Part shown: positions 23,331 to 35,591 of the stretch, one piece after another | Position numbering within the stretch: the first letter of the stretch is position 1 | How the letters are laid out: each line of letters opens with the position of its first letter | Source: Chelydra serpentina | Lineage: Eukaryota; Chordata; Testudines; Chelydridae | Assembly (NCBI GenBank): GCA_037349315.1 | Contig: JBAIAC010000018.1 | Coordinates: 930,001 to 994,000, forward strand | Direction: 5' to 3' | Length of the DNA: 64,000 nt | Translations under genes and position numbers: made by a program | The notes under the pieces: generated by a model | Database searches by the model: none | Seen by the model: the letters and a program-made list of their open reading frames with translations, nothing else | Told to the model about the DNA's origin: nothing

Positions 23331-26300
23331 TCCACAAGGCTTTGTTATAGAGGAATGGAGATAACGGTTGTGCTTTGAAATGTTTGCAGTTTGCAGTTAT
23401 TAACCGGGCTGGTGAAAGAAATCCCAGGGCTGACCTATGTCCCAAACTCTTGACAATTTTATTAATGGTTGTTATTTAACTTAAAGTGTGCGAAAGCCAT
23501 TAGTTGGCAATGGAGAAGCCATTAACACATAAGAAGTTGTTCCTTGCTGTGTCTCCTGCCCTGTGCTTCTGCATGCACATATCACAGATAGCAGCTTACT
23601 GGAGGGCTGCACACTACCTGGGTTGTGTAGCCCAAGCTGCACAATGAGGTGGACCCTCACTCCTGCTCCCCACCTCTAGCTGGGACTCCTGCCCCTGGTT
23701 CATCCATGCATCTCCTGCCATGTGCCAGATCCACCCAGTCTGACCCTCCTCCAAACCAGGCTGCTCCCCCTCACATTCTGGCCAGGCCAGTACCCCAGCC
23801 CGCTCAGGGTTGATGGGTATCTTAACTATTCATTTTTTGGATTGCAGCTGTTTAAACGTACGTTACCCTCATTCCACCCACATCCCAGCGCACATGGAGT
23901 GGCAGGGAAAGGGGCTCAGACATCTCAAGAGAAGCAGAGTGCCCCAGGTCCAGGAACACACACACTAGGCAGGGAGAGGGGCTCAGACCCTTGCCGAGCG
24001 CTCGGGTTCCCCTAGATCCCAGCACACACGGAATGGGAGAATTCAGAGCTGACATGCCTCCCAACCCATCAACTTTCTCTGCTACCTCTCATATTTCCCG
24101 TTCCCTCCTATCTTCCCCCACCCCCCAGTCCCCTTCCATCCCGTACCACCTGATTGTTATGGGATTGGTTACATAGAAAGGGCCAGATCCTTGGCTTCAA
24201 TGGAGCTCTGCCAGTTTACGTCATCTGAGGATAGGGCCCTTGACATTGTGCACTGCAGTTCCAGGAGCAGTAAACGAGGGGGGTTTTATCGCATTTGGAT
24301 AAACACTTAATTTGCCTCTTCCTTGTCTGAACGTCCCTATCTCAATTAATTTAGACACGCTGACTCGTGTTCCCATGAGAAACTCAGTTAAGTGGCCGGG
24401 ATGCTACATTTCTTTTTAGACTGCCCTATTTTTCATGCATCTTTTCCCCACGAATGCTGCTTTGTGTGTCAAGGGATAATATGCCCATAATCTTTTTAGC
24501 TAATTCATTAAAGGATGTTTTCGGTAAATTATCCAGATATCCTGATCGGAAGGGTAACGAAGGGTATCAAGAACTGCAACAATAAATTGTTTATTGTAGT
24601 TTGATTTGAGGTTGCTAAAGTTCTAGGGCAAAAGGGCTGGGTTAGGGGAACAAAAAGTAAAGTGGATGGCAGTTTTAGAAAAGAGGTACCCTGCTTCTGT
24701 CTGGAGAAACTCCAGTGGCCCATACTTCGAGGAAAAGGGAAGTTCCCCTGAGCTAAGCATATATACTCTAGTAGTAAATAAACCCATTAAAGGGCAACAT
24801 TTAAAGGGCAAGCAAAGAGATAAAGATAAGCAGATTCTGATATAAAGCCCCCCAAAAGTCAAACTAGATTACTGTAAAATTAATCTTAACAAGAAACAGA
24901 TATTCAAATAGCCAGCTGTCCATCAGTTATGGGGATGAACATTTTGTGCATCTAACTTTCAGCTTTATTCAGCACAGTTTTCAGGTAATGGTTGATACCT
25001 TTTTCTAGTCATGGTTCTTGCTTCATTGACTCTTCCTTTTATTTTACCAAGGAATGTCCTAGAGTCTGTTTGTCAGAATGTACAGATAGAAATGATCTGT
25101 TTGGCTAAATTTTAACCTTTTTAAAAAATTTCATATTGAGGTAGCAGTCTCCTATGTGTCAACATTCTGGATCCTGCATTATTGATGTATAGGATTCTTT
25201 CATCTGCATTATCTTCTACACATGTAAATGAAGGGCCAACTTGTGCCTTCACTTTGAAGTTGATAGGAGCTGTAGTTTTCTAACCAGTGGCGCAATTTGG
25301 CACACAAGTGTTTAGAGGAGTAAACCGTCACTCTCATATTTCCTTTTAAAAATGCAAAACTTGAGCAGAAAGCCAAGTAATATGAGGGCTGTTTTATTTA
25401 TTATTTTAAATTTTATATAGCTCTGCAAATGCATGTGCTTTATAAAACCGAACACAAGTTCCCTTCCCCAAAGAACCATGGCTAAAATTTGGCAATTAGG
25501 TGCCTCAGATTTTGCGTATCCAACTAGGGACATCTTAAAGGGACCCTGATTTTCAGAAAGTTCTGAGCACCCATCCTCTAAAACTCAGATCCCCTTCAAA
25601 GTATTTCAAGTTGAACACTCAAATCATTAGTCCTTAACCCATTTGCAGGAGAGGTGGTTTTGTTTGTTTGTTTGTTTTAAGTAGGATAAATCTTGGCCAT
25701 TTGCCTCCATCGCAGGATTCCGCTCAGATTATCTTCAGCGATATTTTTGTATCTTTAAGTGTTTTGAATTTGCTACATGAGCCTTCCACCTTCCCTGCCA
25801 ACCTTACCCTTGAAAAAACTATGCTTTTCTGGTATACTTCAATTTGATTTCCTCTTCCTGGAGTTTCTTTTCAGATAGATCAGGCATATCTGGAACATTT
25901 AGACTGGAATTTTTAAAGGAGCATAAGCAAGCGAGGTACCAGATGCCACTGAAAATCAGTTTGGTACATTGGTAGTTGAAAATCCCAGCCTGAAGTTTCT
26001 TTCTGTGCCTAGGTAAACTCCCAACTAATATGTTGTCAGCACAAATAGAGTTCACTGCAGTTTCTCATCAATAGCTTACTTCATTCTCCTTACTAAGAGA
26101 GCCACTAAAGGTTTTAATGTGGGCAATATCTTTGAGACTGGTTTGCAGTGAGGAATCATTTGAAGCAATTCTTTTAGATTTTTGTTTGCATGTCATTGCT
26201 TTTGGTTTTTTAATTTCTGAGTTTCTTGCTTCAGTTTCAGCTAATTATTACTAGGATATTGTCAAACACTTTGTTTTCTGTCCACTCAAGTAAGGATTGC

Positions 26301-26645
26301 ATGCAGGTGGAAAGCTCCTCGAACACCTGCTGACAAGAAGGCTCATTCTCCTATGTGATTCAGAGAAAAGTCACGTTTTGAAAAAAAAACCAAAAACCAA
26401 CCTAGCTGTTTAAATGTTGGCTCTTGTCTCTTTTTCTATTTTCATCTCAATTCTCACATCTGAAATGGCCCTTTTGGGGTGAGTCACCAAGAGGCTGCTT
26501 TACTGCTCTAGTGACCAGATAAAACAAAACTCTTTGCCAAAATGGAATACATTCCTAGTGTGTTAAACTTGGAAATCATGAGATGAAAAATATTATTCAC
26601 GACAAAGAAATGTTAAGGGATTGTTCAAATATAGTACTTGAAAAA
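23331..26645. other. Mostly unique sequence; small repeat relics
   Basis: 23600-24170 is C-rich and encodes only compositional frames. 24179-24240 (GGGCCAGATCCTTGG ... GAGGATAGGGCCC) is a palindromic MITE relic. 25490-25640 (TTAGGTGCCTCAGATTTTG, TTTTCAGAAAGTTCTGAGCA) resembles a reptile palindromic repeat. No gene is supported. Confidence 0.4.
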
Positions 26646-26649
26646 TCCA

Positions 26650-27850
26650 TATTACTGTGATTGTAAGCACCCCTGTATTCACACCCTACACACTACTGCA
26701 ATGCTTTTTGTACAAAATATGCCTTGTGAGGTGTCATCTGAAAACTAACTGATATGCTGGTCAATAATATCATAAAATATATGTAACAATGCTGTATCCC
26801 TGATATTATGCTTCAAAGTGTGTTACTAAAGACGTGTCTTCACGTACAGCGCTACAGTGGTGCATCTGCAACACTTTAGTGAAGATGCTACTACGCTGAT
26901 GGGAGAAGCGGTAGCTATGTCAATGGGAGAAGCTCTCCCATCAACACAGTACGGTCTACACGGGGTAAAGTCAGTGTAACTATGTTGCTCAGGGGTATGA
27001 GCGGCGTAATTATACCAATATAGGTCTGTAATGTAGACCTGGCCTCCAAGGTGTTGAAACCAGGCATCTCAGGGAGAGTTGATAAACAGGTGTTTTCCAG
27101 ACAAAGGAAAGAGGCTGACACCTCAAACCAGGTGTGAACAAATTCAATGGACTCTCAGTTTGTATTGGAGGTTGCAGCAGGAAGCGATAGTAGCATAGTG
27201 GTTGCATAGCAGAGGAGGAACCAGCATGGAGTCTTATCTGCCAGACCTCATGGTTCCTTTACTCAGCATGAACTAATGAACTTTATCTGGGGGTACCCTT
27301 CAGGAGAATACATTCAAAGGTTCACTGAGCTGTAAAGTGATGGGGAGCAAACCCCTAAGTTGTCCTTCACCTTAAAGAGACAAAGAAATCAACCAATTTG
27401 ATCTCTGTGATAGGTCCTGGTCAGGGTGGCCAGTGAAAAGCTGACTGTGAATGAGACAAAAACCATCTTGAACAAAGACTGTCACTCGCTAGATTAAGTT
27501 TTAGACTTTTAGATGTGTGTTTTCATATTTATTTATTTGTAACCCATTCTACCTTCTATTTGGTATCACATAACCTATATCCTTTAGTTGATAAACTTGT
27601 TTTACTTTAATCTAAACCAACCCAGATGTGTATTGGAATTGAAGTGATTGTTACCTCCAGTTAAAATGAAACACTCTCCTTTTTGTCTCTTTAAAGGTGC
27701 AACGAACCTTAATATTTCTTTGAGTATTCCAGGAGAGAGCTGGGCACTTCAGGGCAGATGGCTTTGGAGGAAATCAGGGACTTGGGGGGGAGCCTTAGGG
27801 TCACCCTGCAAGTAGTAACCAAGGCTGGTGGAGACCAGGATGGGGCTGTT
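26650..27850 (+). mobile_element. ERV/LTR relic split by a MITE
   Basis: ACCCTACACACTACTGCAAT, TGCCTTGTGAGGTGTCATC, AACTTGTTTTACTTTAATCT and GAGAGCTGGGCACTTCAGGG occur in an order that I recall from a turtle LTR family, and GGGTCACCCTGCAAGTAGTA sits near its 3' end. It is interrupted at 26829-27044 by a MITE. Ends and TSD are not resolved; a related antisense piece is at 37380. Confidence 0.5.
26829..27044. mobile_element. Harbinger-like MITE, family B
   Basis: Contains TACAGCGCTACAGTGGTGCA, the palindromic GGGAGAAGCTCTCCCATC and TTGCTCAGGGGTATGAGCG, ending AATGTAGACCTGGCC. These motifs recur, in the opposite orientation, in the MITE at 52513. The flanking duplication has decayed. Confidence 0.65.
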
Positions 27851-28430
27851 GGGCTGTAGGTCAGCTGTTTGCTTATTTTAAAAAAAATTCTAACCAAGTG
27901 AGCACTTTTGTGGACAACAATGTTTGATTGTGAGGTGCCTTTGGACTAGTGTTTTATTTATAAAGAAGGAAAGATTGGAAAGTTAATAGAAAACTTCATT
28001 ATACACTGATTTTTCACAAATTAAATAAGATTTATAAAGCCATCTCTCTGCCAAGGTGCTCAGGTCACTGCATAGTCAAAATTGAGCTACAACAATATGC
28101 AAAAAAATGCTTTTGGAAACCTTTTGAATTGGAGAAAACTCCATGATCTCATATTTTATAGCTTTCTTTCTTCACCGTATTCATTTAAAAAAATCCAGCA
28201 TCACTTAAGTCTGCTAATGTTGTTGCAATATGCACTTTGCTCACAGTGAGGCAGCTTTGTTATATGTCTGTATTGTGTACCTTTCAATGTGGCAAGGTAA
28301 TTGTTTAAATAAAAAGTTGTTGTGTATTGCCAAATTCATCTCTGCACAGGATGCTCTATAGCTAAACAAAAGGAGTCTAAAGTCTCAGATGAGCAATACA
28401 GCATATAAATCTGTAGTGTTAGAAGAAGGA
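27851..28430. other. No gene or defined repeat seen
   Basis: AT-rich sequence with A-runs; no open frame of note. Confidence 0.4.
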
Positions 28431-28432
28431 AG

Positions 28433-28679
28433 CCAGGTCTACATTAGGAGCCCTTGGCGTGTATACCTATACCAATATATTGTACCAGTAAAGCACTCCT
28501 AGTGTGACCGTGCCTTATTTCAGCATGCTCCCCCCGCACTCAGATGAGTGAAATAAGCAAAAGCTCTGTTTTGCCAGCATCTACACTAGGGGCTTTTCCC
28601 AGCAAAGCTATGTCATTCACAAATCACACCTCCGCCTGGCATAGTTGTGCTGGCAAACGTTTGTAGTGTAGATGTGGCC
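28433..28679. mobile_element. Harbinger-like MITE
   Basis: Ends CCAGGTCTACATTAGGAGCC and TAGTGTAGATGTGGCC are imperfect inverted termini. Interior includes TACACTAGGGGCTTTTCCC and GGCATAGTTGTGCTGGCAA, like the 47865 element. TAA follows the right end, but no matching copy is visible on the left. Confidence 0.6.
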
Positions 28680-28740
28680 TAAATAAGAAATAACACCAAG
28701 TGTTGCAATGAAACTGAGAACTGCCCTGCATTAAAATATT

Positions 28741-28785
28741 TAGGATCATAGAAGTTAGAGGTGGGAAAAGATCTGTTAAATAGTG
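28741..28785 (-). mobile_element. Possible CR1 3' tip
   Basis: AGGATCATAGAAGTTAGAGG followed by GGAAAAGATCTG resembles the reverse complement of a CR1 3' terminus. It is too short to be sure. Confidence 0.35.
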
Positions 28786-29086
28786 GTATGTGTTGTTCTA
28801 CCAAAGCAAGATATAATGCTTCAATAGAGATGTGTAAACGTTTATTTGAAAAAGTAATCAGTGCCTTAGATTCCAAAATTGTAGCTAGTTAGGTGGTACA
28901 GAAATTAATCAATAGAACAAGGAGTTATCAATCGTATGAATGTTAGATAATTCCAAGAACATGTTCAGAAGAACTTGATTCACTAACCTTGCAGTGGCTT
29001 GGGTCCAAGTTCTATTTCATTAGCAATCTACTTAAAAAAGAGACCGCGCTGGAATAGCCAAGGTATTATAGGTCATGATTGGGGTG

Positions 29087-29686
29087 TGTGACAGGGTACA
29101 ACTCACCACTGCGGCGCCTCCTGCTGGCTGTCTGGGGATTTAGCGCTGCGCCCTCTTCTGGTGGTGTCTCGCCCACTGTCACCTCTGTTCCTGGATCCAC
29201 ATCTCTCCCAGGACCATGGCGTCCTCTTCAGTGACACTGCTCTCCGGCTGTGCCACACTTGATGTTCCCCTCACTTCTGCGAGGACCTGCAGTCTGCTGT
29301 CTGGCCACTCCCTTCAGTGGCAAACTGCAGTCCATGGTCTAGCCACTTCCCACGTGGCTCCAGCACCCTCCTTGGCCTTGATTCAGGGCCTCAGTCTGCA
29401 ACCCCCAACAGCGGGCCAGGAGCTGTCTCTTGTTCCCTCAGCCCTTTTTGGCAGCACTGCTCTGTCCAGGGTGCTAGCAGTTCTCTCAGCCCTTCAGAGA
29501 CTTTCTCTGTCCCGCAGCTCCCTTTTTATATGGGCCCGCTTTGCCCTTATTGGCTGCTCCCCTCAGCCCTTCTCTGATTTGCCCTGATTGGCTGCCTCCC
29601 ATGCAGTCTCCCTAGGCTCCCATGCAGCCTCTCTAGGGCTGCTTTTAATCCCTTTGCTGCCAGTGTGGAGCAGACACCCCATCACA
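29087..29686 (-). mobile_element. Solo LTR of an endogenous retrovirus, antisense
   Basis: 600-bp unit. On the plus strand it starts TGTGACAGGGTACAAC and ends ACACCCCATCACA; read on the minus strand it runs TGTGATGGGGTG ... CCTGTCACA, the TG...CA pattern. Flanking 5-mers GGGTG (29082-29086) and GAGTG (29687-29691) match at 4 of 5. Minus-strand CCAAT and TATA boxes lie in the expected order. The LTR at 53861 begins with the same 12 bases. A 123-codon plus-strand open frame within it (29216-29587) is antisense and without hallmark. Confidence 0.78.
29523..29591 (-). promoter_or_regulatory. LTR core promoter: two CCAAT boxes and TATA box
   Basis: On the minus strand, CCAATCAGG (29591-29583) is followed by CCAATAAGG (29553-29545) and then ATATAAAAAGG (29531-29521). 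The first CCAAT lies about 57 bp upstream of the TATA box, a usual distance. Whether it still drives transcription cannot be told from sequence. Confidence 0.6.
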
Positions 29687-29691
29687 GAGTG

Positions 29692-30040
29692 AATTGGCAA
29701 AAGTGCGGGAAGAAATCTTAAGAGCCATTGTCCAAACTTAAGTCAAGTCTTTTAGTCCTAAGCCAATATACTTACCTATCAATTATATTAGCACCTTACT
29801 GTCATAATTTGGGAACACAGTTGCATCCTTTTTTGCTGGTGTGTGTGTATTACTGGGGTGTATACAGGACTTTAACATTTTGACTTTTAAAGTCGAGAAC
29901 TAAGAAGAAAAACTGGTTTATTTGTCTCTAGTTATGCATTACATAAAGTGAAATGAGACCATAAATCCCTAACTATACTGCATCTGGAAGAATATTATCA
30001 AAGTGTTTGAAGAAAAAAAATGACTCTTTTTAAATTTGGA
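29692..30040. other. No gene or defined repeat seen
   Basis: AT-rich sequence with no open frame of note. Confidence 0.4.
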
Positions 30041-30044
30041 ATTT

Positions 30045-31622
30045 GGGTCAAGGCCTACAGAGGAGCTTAGGTGTTTCAACCTGAGTATCTATCATCACAT
30101 CTAACTTAAACACACAGAAAATCACAGGATGAACACCGTGATCCCCAAAGCCTGAGTTAGACAATGAATGGGGAGAGAGAGGTGCCTTAGGCCTTGGCTA
30201 CACTTGCAGATGTACAGTGCTGTTAGTTAAACCGGTGTTCGTACAGCTGAGTAGGGAAAGCGCTGCAGCCTGTCCACACTGGCAGCTGCCAGCGCAGTAA
30301 GGTGGCTACATTTGAGGCATTTGCAGCTGTATTGGGAGCGGTGCATTATGGGCATTCAAGTGGCTGCAACATGCTTTTCAAATGGGGGGGGTGAGGGGGA
30401 CTTTGACAGGGAGCGTTTTTTGAAAAGAAGAGTGGGTTTTTGGAATCTCCACAGAGTGTCAGCTCATTATTTCCACACCTCCACATCCCCTGCCTCTCTC
30501 TCAATCACTGAAAGCAAACAGCAGGGGCTTTGTTTGTTTTTAAAGAGCAGATAAAAGAGAGGAAACGGAGCCTTCCCCCTCCCCCCCGCCATTCTTCTCC
30601 CCGCCCCACCCCACGCCGTCTCTGTCCAAGGCAACTTTGCTACCGGCATTCCTAACGGAGCCCCTCCCCTCTTCCCCCACCCCTGCAAACTGTAGCTGTG
30701 TTTGGTTTTTTGTAAAGCACCTCAACAACGGAGCTCTGAACTCCAACCCGGAAGTGCCGTTTCAAAACAAAGGCAGCTTCCGGAGATCAGTAACTGCGGA
30801 GTTCCTCGGCTACACTGAAAGACCAACGTTCCACCCACTTCGCAACAGCTGTTATTCCTCTCGGGGAGGTGGAGTACATGCAGCGCTGTATCTGAGGAGA
30901 TACAGCGCTGCACGTGCCTTGCAAGTGTAGCCAGTTAGTGAGTTACAGCGCTGCAGGCAGTTTTATTGCGCTGTAACTCGTAAGTGTAGCCAAGGCCTTA
31001 GAATGCAGTCCACAAAAGCCAGCACGCTAGGTGGGAACTGCCTAAGCTAGTGAATGGGAGATGCTGACAAGAGGAGTGGGTTCTAAGCTCTGTCCCTCTC
31101 ACAGAGATAAGTGCTTAAGTCTGGGCTGCAGGAGGTGTCTGTCTTTGCAAGTAATCCAGAAAGCAGGAAAATACTGTGGGAGAAACCCCCAGTGTCTTTC
31201 CTGTGGGGTCCAATCTAGTAGGCTGGAGAGGCTGCCTAAATGCACATAAAACTGCCAGGGAGAAGTGGAAAGAGGAGGCGTTCCCTTGATTAACTTTAGC
31301 TCAGTGCTAAAGCTGGGAGACCAGCAGTTGAAGTCTGCCCTCTGTCTAATGGGAAGGGATTTGAAGAGGGATCTGCCACCTCTTAGGTGAGTGCACGAAC
31401 TACTGTCCTAACTATTGATTCTCTATCTTTCTCTGGACCAATTAATAGTTAATTATTCAGTTAAAGTGAAACAACTTCAATAGGAGAGATGCATCGAGAC
31501 CCACAGTGGTTTTATGCACGTACAGGGTTACGTAGCAACCAAGCAGGGGTTTTATGAATCACAGTGGTGCCTTAACATGACTTAGGCACCTAAATATGGG
31601 GGTTTCCTTTGTGGATCCATGC
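30045..31622 (+). mobile_element. Composite repeat C, copy 1, split by a Harbinger MITE
   Basis: Shares ordered strings with the copy at 59484: CCCCAAAGCCTGAGTT, GGTGCCTTAG, AAAAGCCAGCACGCTAGG, TCTGTCCCTCTCACAGAGAT, AAGTCTGGGCTGCAGG, TTTAGCTCAGTGCTAAAGC and GAGGGATCTGCCACCTCT. It contains a decayed tRNA-like segment (31307-31360). The 808-bp Harbinger MITE at 30190 interrupts it at a TTA. Without that insert about 770 bp remain. Non-coding. Confidence 0.65.
30190..30997. mobile_element. 0.8-kb Harbinger-type MITE, family D, copy 1
   Basis: 808 bp with inverted termini GGCCTTGGCTACACTT and AAGTGTAGCCAAGGCC, perfect over 16 bp. TTA lies directly outside both ends (30187-30189 and 30998-31000), the 3-bp TWA-type duplication of PIF/Harbinger elements. 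Near the ends the words GTACAGTGCTG and TACAGCGCTG recur in both orientations. The middle is pyrimidine-rich. It has no transposase; open frames up to 97 codons are incidental. By eye it is more than 90% identical to the copy at 44892, except for short indels and a 28-bp inverted segment (30529-30556). Confidence 0.88.
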
Positions 31623-32149
31623 CTTTGTGCCCGTGTAATGTGATTGACGCCTGGGATGGAGTGTTTTGTTTTTGCTTTGCATTTTTAGGTACAACTTCCC
31701 AACTAGGTCTTTTTCTTTGTCTTGTTTTGTTTAATTAAAAATAAAACCAGAGACTTACCCTCACTGGTTATTTAAAATAGAGCTAGAGTCTTCTGCCTTA
31801 TTCACAGTGAGTAGTAACTGATGTTGAGTAATCCCATTGACATTGATAGGGACTACTTGGGTATCAAGGTTCTTGTCAGAGTGAATAATGGTGGTGGAAG
31901 CATTCTTTGGGCAACAAATGCTTTTAATATAGATAACATCTTTTGTCAACCTCCCATCCCTCGCCCATGGGTTAGTGTATGCTAGAGTGAACAGATGATA
32001 TGAAATGTGAAACAGGTTAGATGAGGTTCTTCTGCATACATACTGTTTCTTCCTTGATAGCCTGTGACCTGAAGTAACGTAGGCAGTATTTGTATCAGAA
32101 AAAGATAGGTTAGCTAGCTTGAACACGTTAGCAAATGATTGTTTTAAAT
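31623..32149. other. No gene seen
   Basis: AT-rich sequence. A 121-codon minus-strand open frame (31761-32126) has no recognised domain or signal, and its plus-strand context is ordinary intergenic DNA. It is the longest frame outside visible repeats; I consider it chance but could not search it. Confidence 0.35.
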
Positions 32150-32730
32150 AGAATGAGTTTGAATTTTTCAGTAAAAAGCTTTTTTGCTGGAAAATGCCAA
32201 TTTGTCAAAAGCTTCCATGAAAATGTAGTAGTTTCAACAAAACTTTCTCTCACTAAGCATGGAGGTGAGGGTAGTGAGAGGGAGAGAGATTGCACCCTGG
32301 TGGTTAGGACACTCACTAGAGATGTGGGAGACACCAGTCCCTGCTCTGCCTGATGTGGTACCTTCACCACTGGGAGTCAGTCTCTTTGGCTCAGTGAACA
32401 TGCACCATGGAACAGCGCCAGCAGAAGAGAGGGAGAGAAGCTCCCGCAGCCCAGTATAAACAATAGTCTGGAGGTTAGGACATTTACCTGGGGTAGAGGA
32501 GACTCAGGTTTGAGTCCTTGTTCCAAATCAGGAGAAAGGAAACTTGACTCTAGCTCCATCACATCCCAACTCAGTGCCCTAACTACTGGACTATTCTGGG
32601 GTATATCTCTGCTTTGTCATGAGAGTTTTCAAATAGCCTGTATTGTCCTGATTTGGAGCAAAATCAAATGTTGAAACCTCCAAATTCTATGCCAACTGGA
32701 ATTGTTTTCCAGCCAGCCCTAGTTTTAATT
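32150..32730 (+). mobile_element. Repeat with tRNA-like segment
   Basis: TAGTCTGGAGGTTAGGACAT (32465-32484) resembles an RNA polymerase III A box and CAGGTTTGAGTCCTTG (32507-32522) a B box, spaced about as in tRNA. A similar pair, GGTGGTTAGGACACTC, occurs at 32298. The outer parts (TTTTTCAGTAAAAAGC, TTGTTTTCCAGCCAGCCCTA) match a reptile dispersed repeat that I remember. Boundaries are soft. Confidence 0.45.
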
Positions 32731-34941
32731 TAGGGATCAAAAACTGAACAACTACTACCACTACTTCTACATAATGCTTTGAAAGCAACCTGCATATTGA
32801 CATTAGAAACCCCACCCACCCACATGTACCATTAACAGCTAGAGTCCATTGTCAATCAGACACTGAATAAATATGTTATTAGAAGCTCATAACAAGAAAT
32901 CACAGATGACCTTTATAGGCTCTGCTGTGCTTTGCTTTCATGTATCGATCAATATTTTTCTGTAAATAGTTCAAGATGAATGTTGAATATTTTTCTTATT
33001 GTCTTATATCATATGGGCATGTCTTTGCAAACATTAAGCAAATATTTTTTTCTGGGAATCATAATATACATTGCTAATGTTGCAACATATAAAATTTTAT
33101 TTTGGGTACATGGTGTATTTTTGTTAAGTAAAGTGCCTAATTCTGCAGTCCTTAGCCAAGGAAACTCATTAGAATCAATGGGAATTTTACTTGAGTATTG
33201 AGTGTTGGAGATAGCCAAAGGTAGTACCAGTCATGCAGTTTTGAAGTTTATCCTTCATGACATTTGGGTAGCAAACAGATGTTCTAGTACCAGAACGCAA
33301 GTCGTTCATGTGATCGAGATTGCTTCCATTACAGTCCATTTAATGTGCTTTCTCAATCAGTTTTCTTATTTCAGATCCAGAAAAGGAATAGCTTAAATTC
33401 ACTGGAATAGAGAACCATGTGGATCAAATAACTTTTCTCTGTGGTGGTGGTGGTGTTTTCTGTTCTTTTTCCTTTTTAAAGGAATTATTTTCCCAGTTGA
33501 ACTGATGTTGAAACCTTTTATTACATGATCCTGGACTTAATGACTTGAGACACCATTGCAACAGAACATTAGATTTGTGCCCTGTTGATCAAGTTGGAAA
33601 TAGAAGCCAGTGAGCAGACAGGCTATTTTTGAGCATGAGAGAGTCGGAGACGCATTCAAATTCATAAATACCTAAAACTCACTGTCTCACTTAGCATGCT
33701 TTTTAGAGAAAAGAAGGCAAAGGGAAGGAAACAGTGTTGCTTTCAAAAAATCTCTTTGATGATACATTCATTGTTTTCTTGGGCCCAATCCTGCACTTGG
33801 ATCCACTTGGGCGGAGACTGGCATCCACCTGGAACCCTCCTGATGGCAGGATCAGGAATTTGATCTGAAAAAGTGTTGTTACAATATAGGTTTCTTGGCG
33901 TGTGGAAAAGGCAAGTAGTGGGAATGGGGAAGAAGGTTAAAGGATCCTTGGGATTTAAAATAGAAGTGAAAACTCAATATTCTACCAGAAGATCTTCTAT
34001 CTTGTAAGGATCTTAATTTTGTGTCTCGACCAATAAACTGGGAATGCAGACTGAACCAGAAGCAGAGAACAAGCAGCTGCTTATTGAGAGTATTGGGACC
34101 ATCCTCTGAGCAAACAGTACTAACCCAGTTCCCTCCGTTGTTTGTTATAGTGGTCTATTTAGGTTTGGTGATGACTTCAGGATTTGCTCCCAAATTCATA
34201 CATACCATACTATACCGCACTGTGTAATAATATATACTTTTTCTGTTCAGTGTCTGAGACTGATTGTTTGAGTGTGAAATCTATGTCAGTACTGTGCAGC
34301 CAACACATCCACCTGGATAGACAAATGATGTAAAAATGAAGATTGCATGCCTTCGCAAGTCAGCTATAGATGAATACTACCTTCAGTAGTGAGATTCCTC
34401 TTTCCTTCTTTCCTCTCCATTAACCACCATAAGTGGTGAATGTGGCGGAAAAAAGAAACATCAAGAGAGTATTGTAGCTGGCAATGAGGGTGAAATTCAT
34501 GAATGACTGTGCATTAAAGTTCACTCAACAATAGCTAAGGACATCCCTGGTAATGTTCTTAGCATTGTGTCAAGTCACAATTAAATGAGAACATTGTCAT
34601 CTATCTCTAGAGCAAACATACAAACTGTACTGTATTGACGTTTAATGCCTTTCTGGGCAGGTAATGTGAGAATAATACCAAATTGTTAAACTATACACCT
34701 AGTTTTTGGTGTGTCATCTTTGTAATCCATGTTTCTTGGCATTTTCCTCTGTACACAGAACACTTGCTGGGAACTTTATTCCATTTATGAATGAAAAACT
34801 CTAACTCATTTTCAAACGCTGTTTATTTTTAATTCCCGTTTTGCTGCTGAAAAGAATAGCCAAAACCACTATTTATTTGTTAGGATTATAAACTCATAGG
34901 TCAATAAGGCCTTCTTATTTATTTGTGAAGAATGCAGCATG
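32731..34941. other. Mostly unique sequence, no gene seen
   Basis: 33781-33857 (GGGCCCAATCCTGCACTTGG ... GATGGCAGGATCAGG) is a short palindromic MITE relic. A (GGT)n run lies at 33441-33455. Open frames up to 73 codons have no hallmark. Confidence 0.4.
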
Positions 34942-34949
34942 CTTTAGAT

Positions 34950-35583
34950 CAGGGGTGGGCAAACTTCTTGGCTCGAGGGGAATAGAAATTGTACGGAGGG
35001 CCATGAATGCTCACAAAATTGGGGTTGGGGTGCGGGAAGGGGTGCGGGCCCTGGGGTGGAGTTGATGATAGGTTTGGGGTGCAGGAGGGTGCTCTGGGCT
35101 GGGATCGAGGGGTTTGGAGGGCAGGAGGTTGGGACGTGGAGAGAGGCTCAGGGGTGCAGGCTCCGAGTGGTGCTTACCTCAAGCGGCTCCCGGAAGCAGT
35201 GGCATATCCCTTCTCTGGCTCCTATGTGGCGGTGCGGCACGCTGCCCCATCTGCAGGCACTGCCCCTGCAGCTCCCATTGGAGCACGTAGGAGCTTGAGC
35301 GGTGCCATTCTGCTGCTTCCGCCCCCGACCCTGCGCCCTGGCTGTGGGCTACAGCCCTCCAACCCTGCATCCTGGCCGGAGCGAGGCCGAGGCACGCGGT
35401 GCTGCCCTGGACACAGCACCCCCACCGGAGTGCCAGAGCTGGGCCGCCCCGGACCCAGCGCCCTGGCTGGAGTGGGGCCGAGCCGCACGGTGTGGCCCTG
35501 GCCAGAGTGCCGGAGTGGGGCTGAGCTGCTGGTGCGGCTTGTGGGCCAGATCCGACCCACGGGCCGTAGTTTACCCACCCCTG
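34950..35583 (+). mobile_element. Non-autonomous hAT element, family A, copy 2
   Basis: 634 bp with termini CAGGGGTGGGCAAACT and GTTTACCCACCCCTG. The flanking 8-bp duplication is perfect: CTTTAGAT at 34942-34949 and 35584-35591. It shares with copy 1 GGCCATGAATGCTCACAAAA, GCTTACCTCAAGCGGCTCCC and the G-rich array, and has a longer GC-rich right half. The 197- and 136-codon open frames on opposite strands are compositional; no hAT transposase motif is present. Confidence 0.92.
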
Positions 35584-35591
35584 CTTTAGAT

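Noticed and set aside
29216..29587. 123-codon plus-strand open frame
   Set aside because: Antisense to the LTR and its promoter boxes; no recognised domain.
31761..32126. 121-codon minus-strand open frame outside recognised repeats
   Set aside because: No conserved motif, signal, splice context or neighbour evidence. A protein search could change this view, but nothing visible supports a gene.
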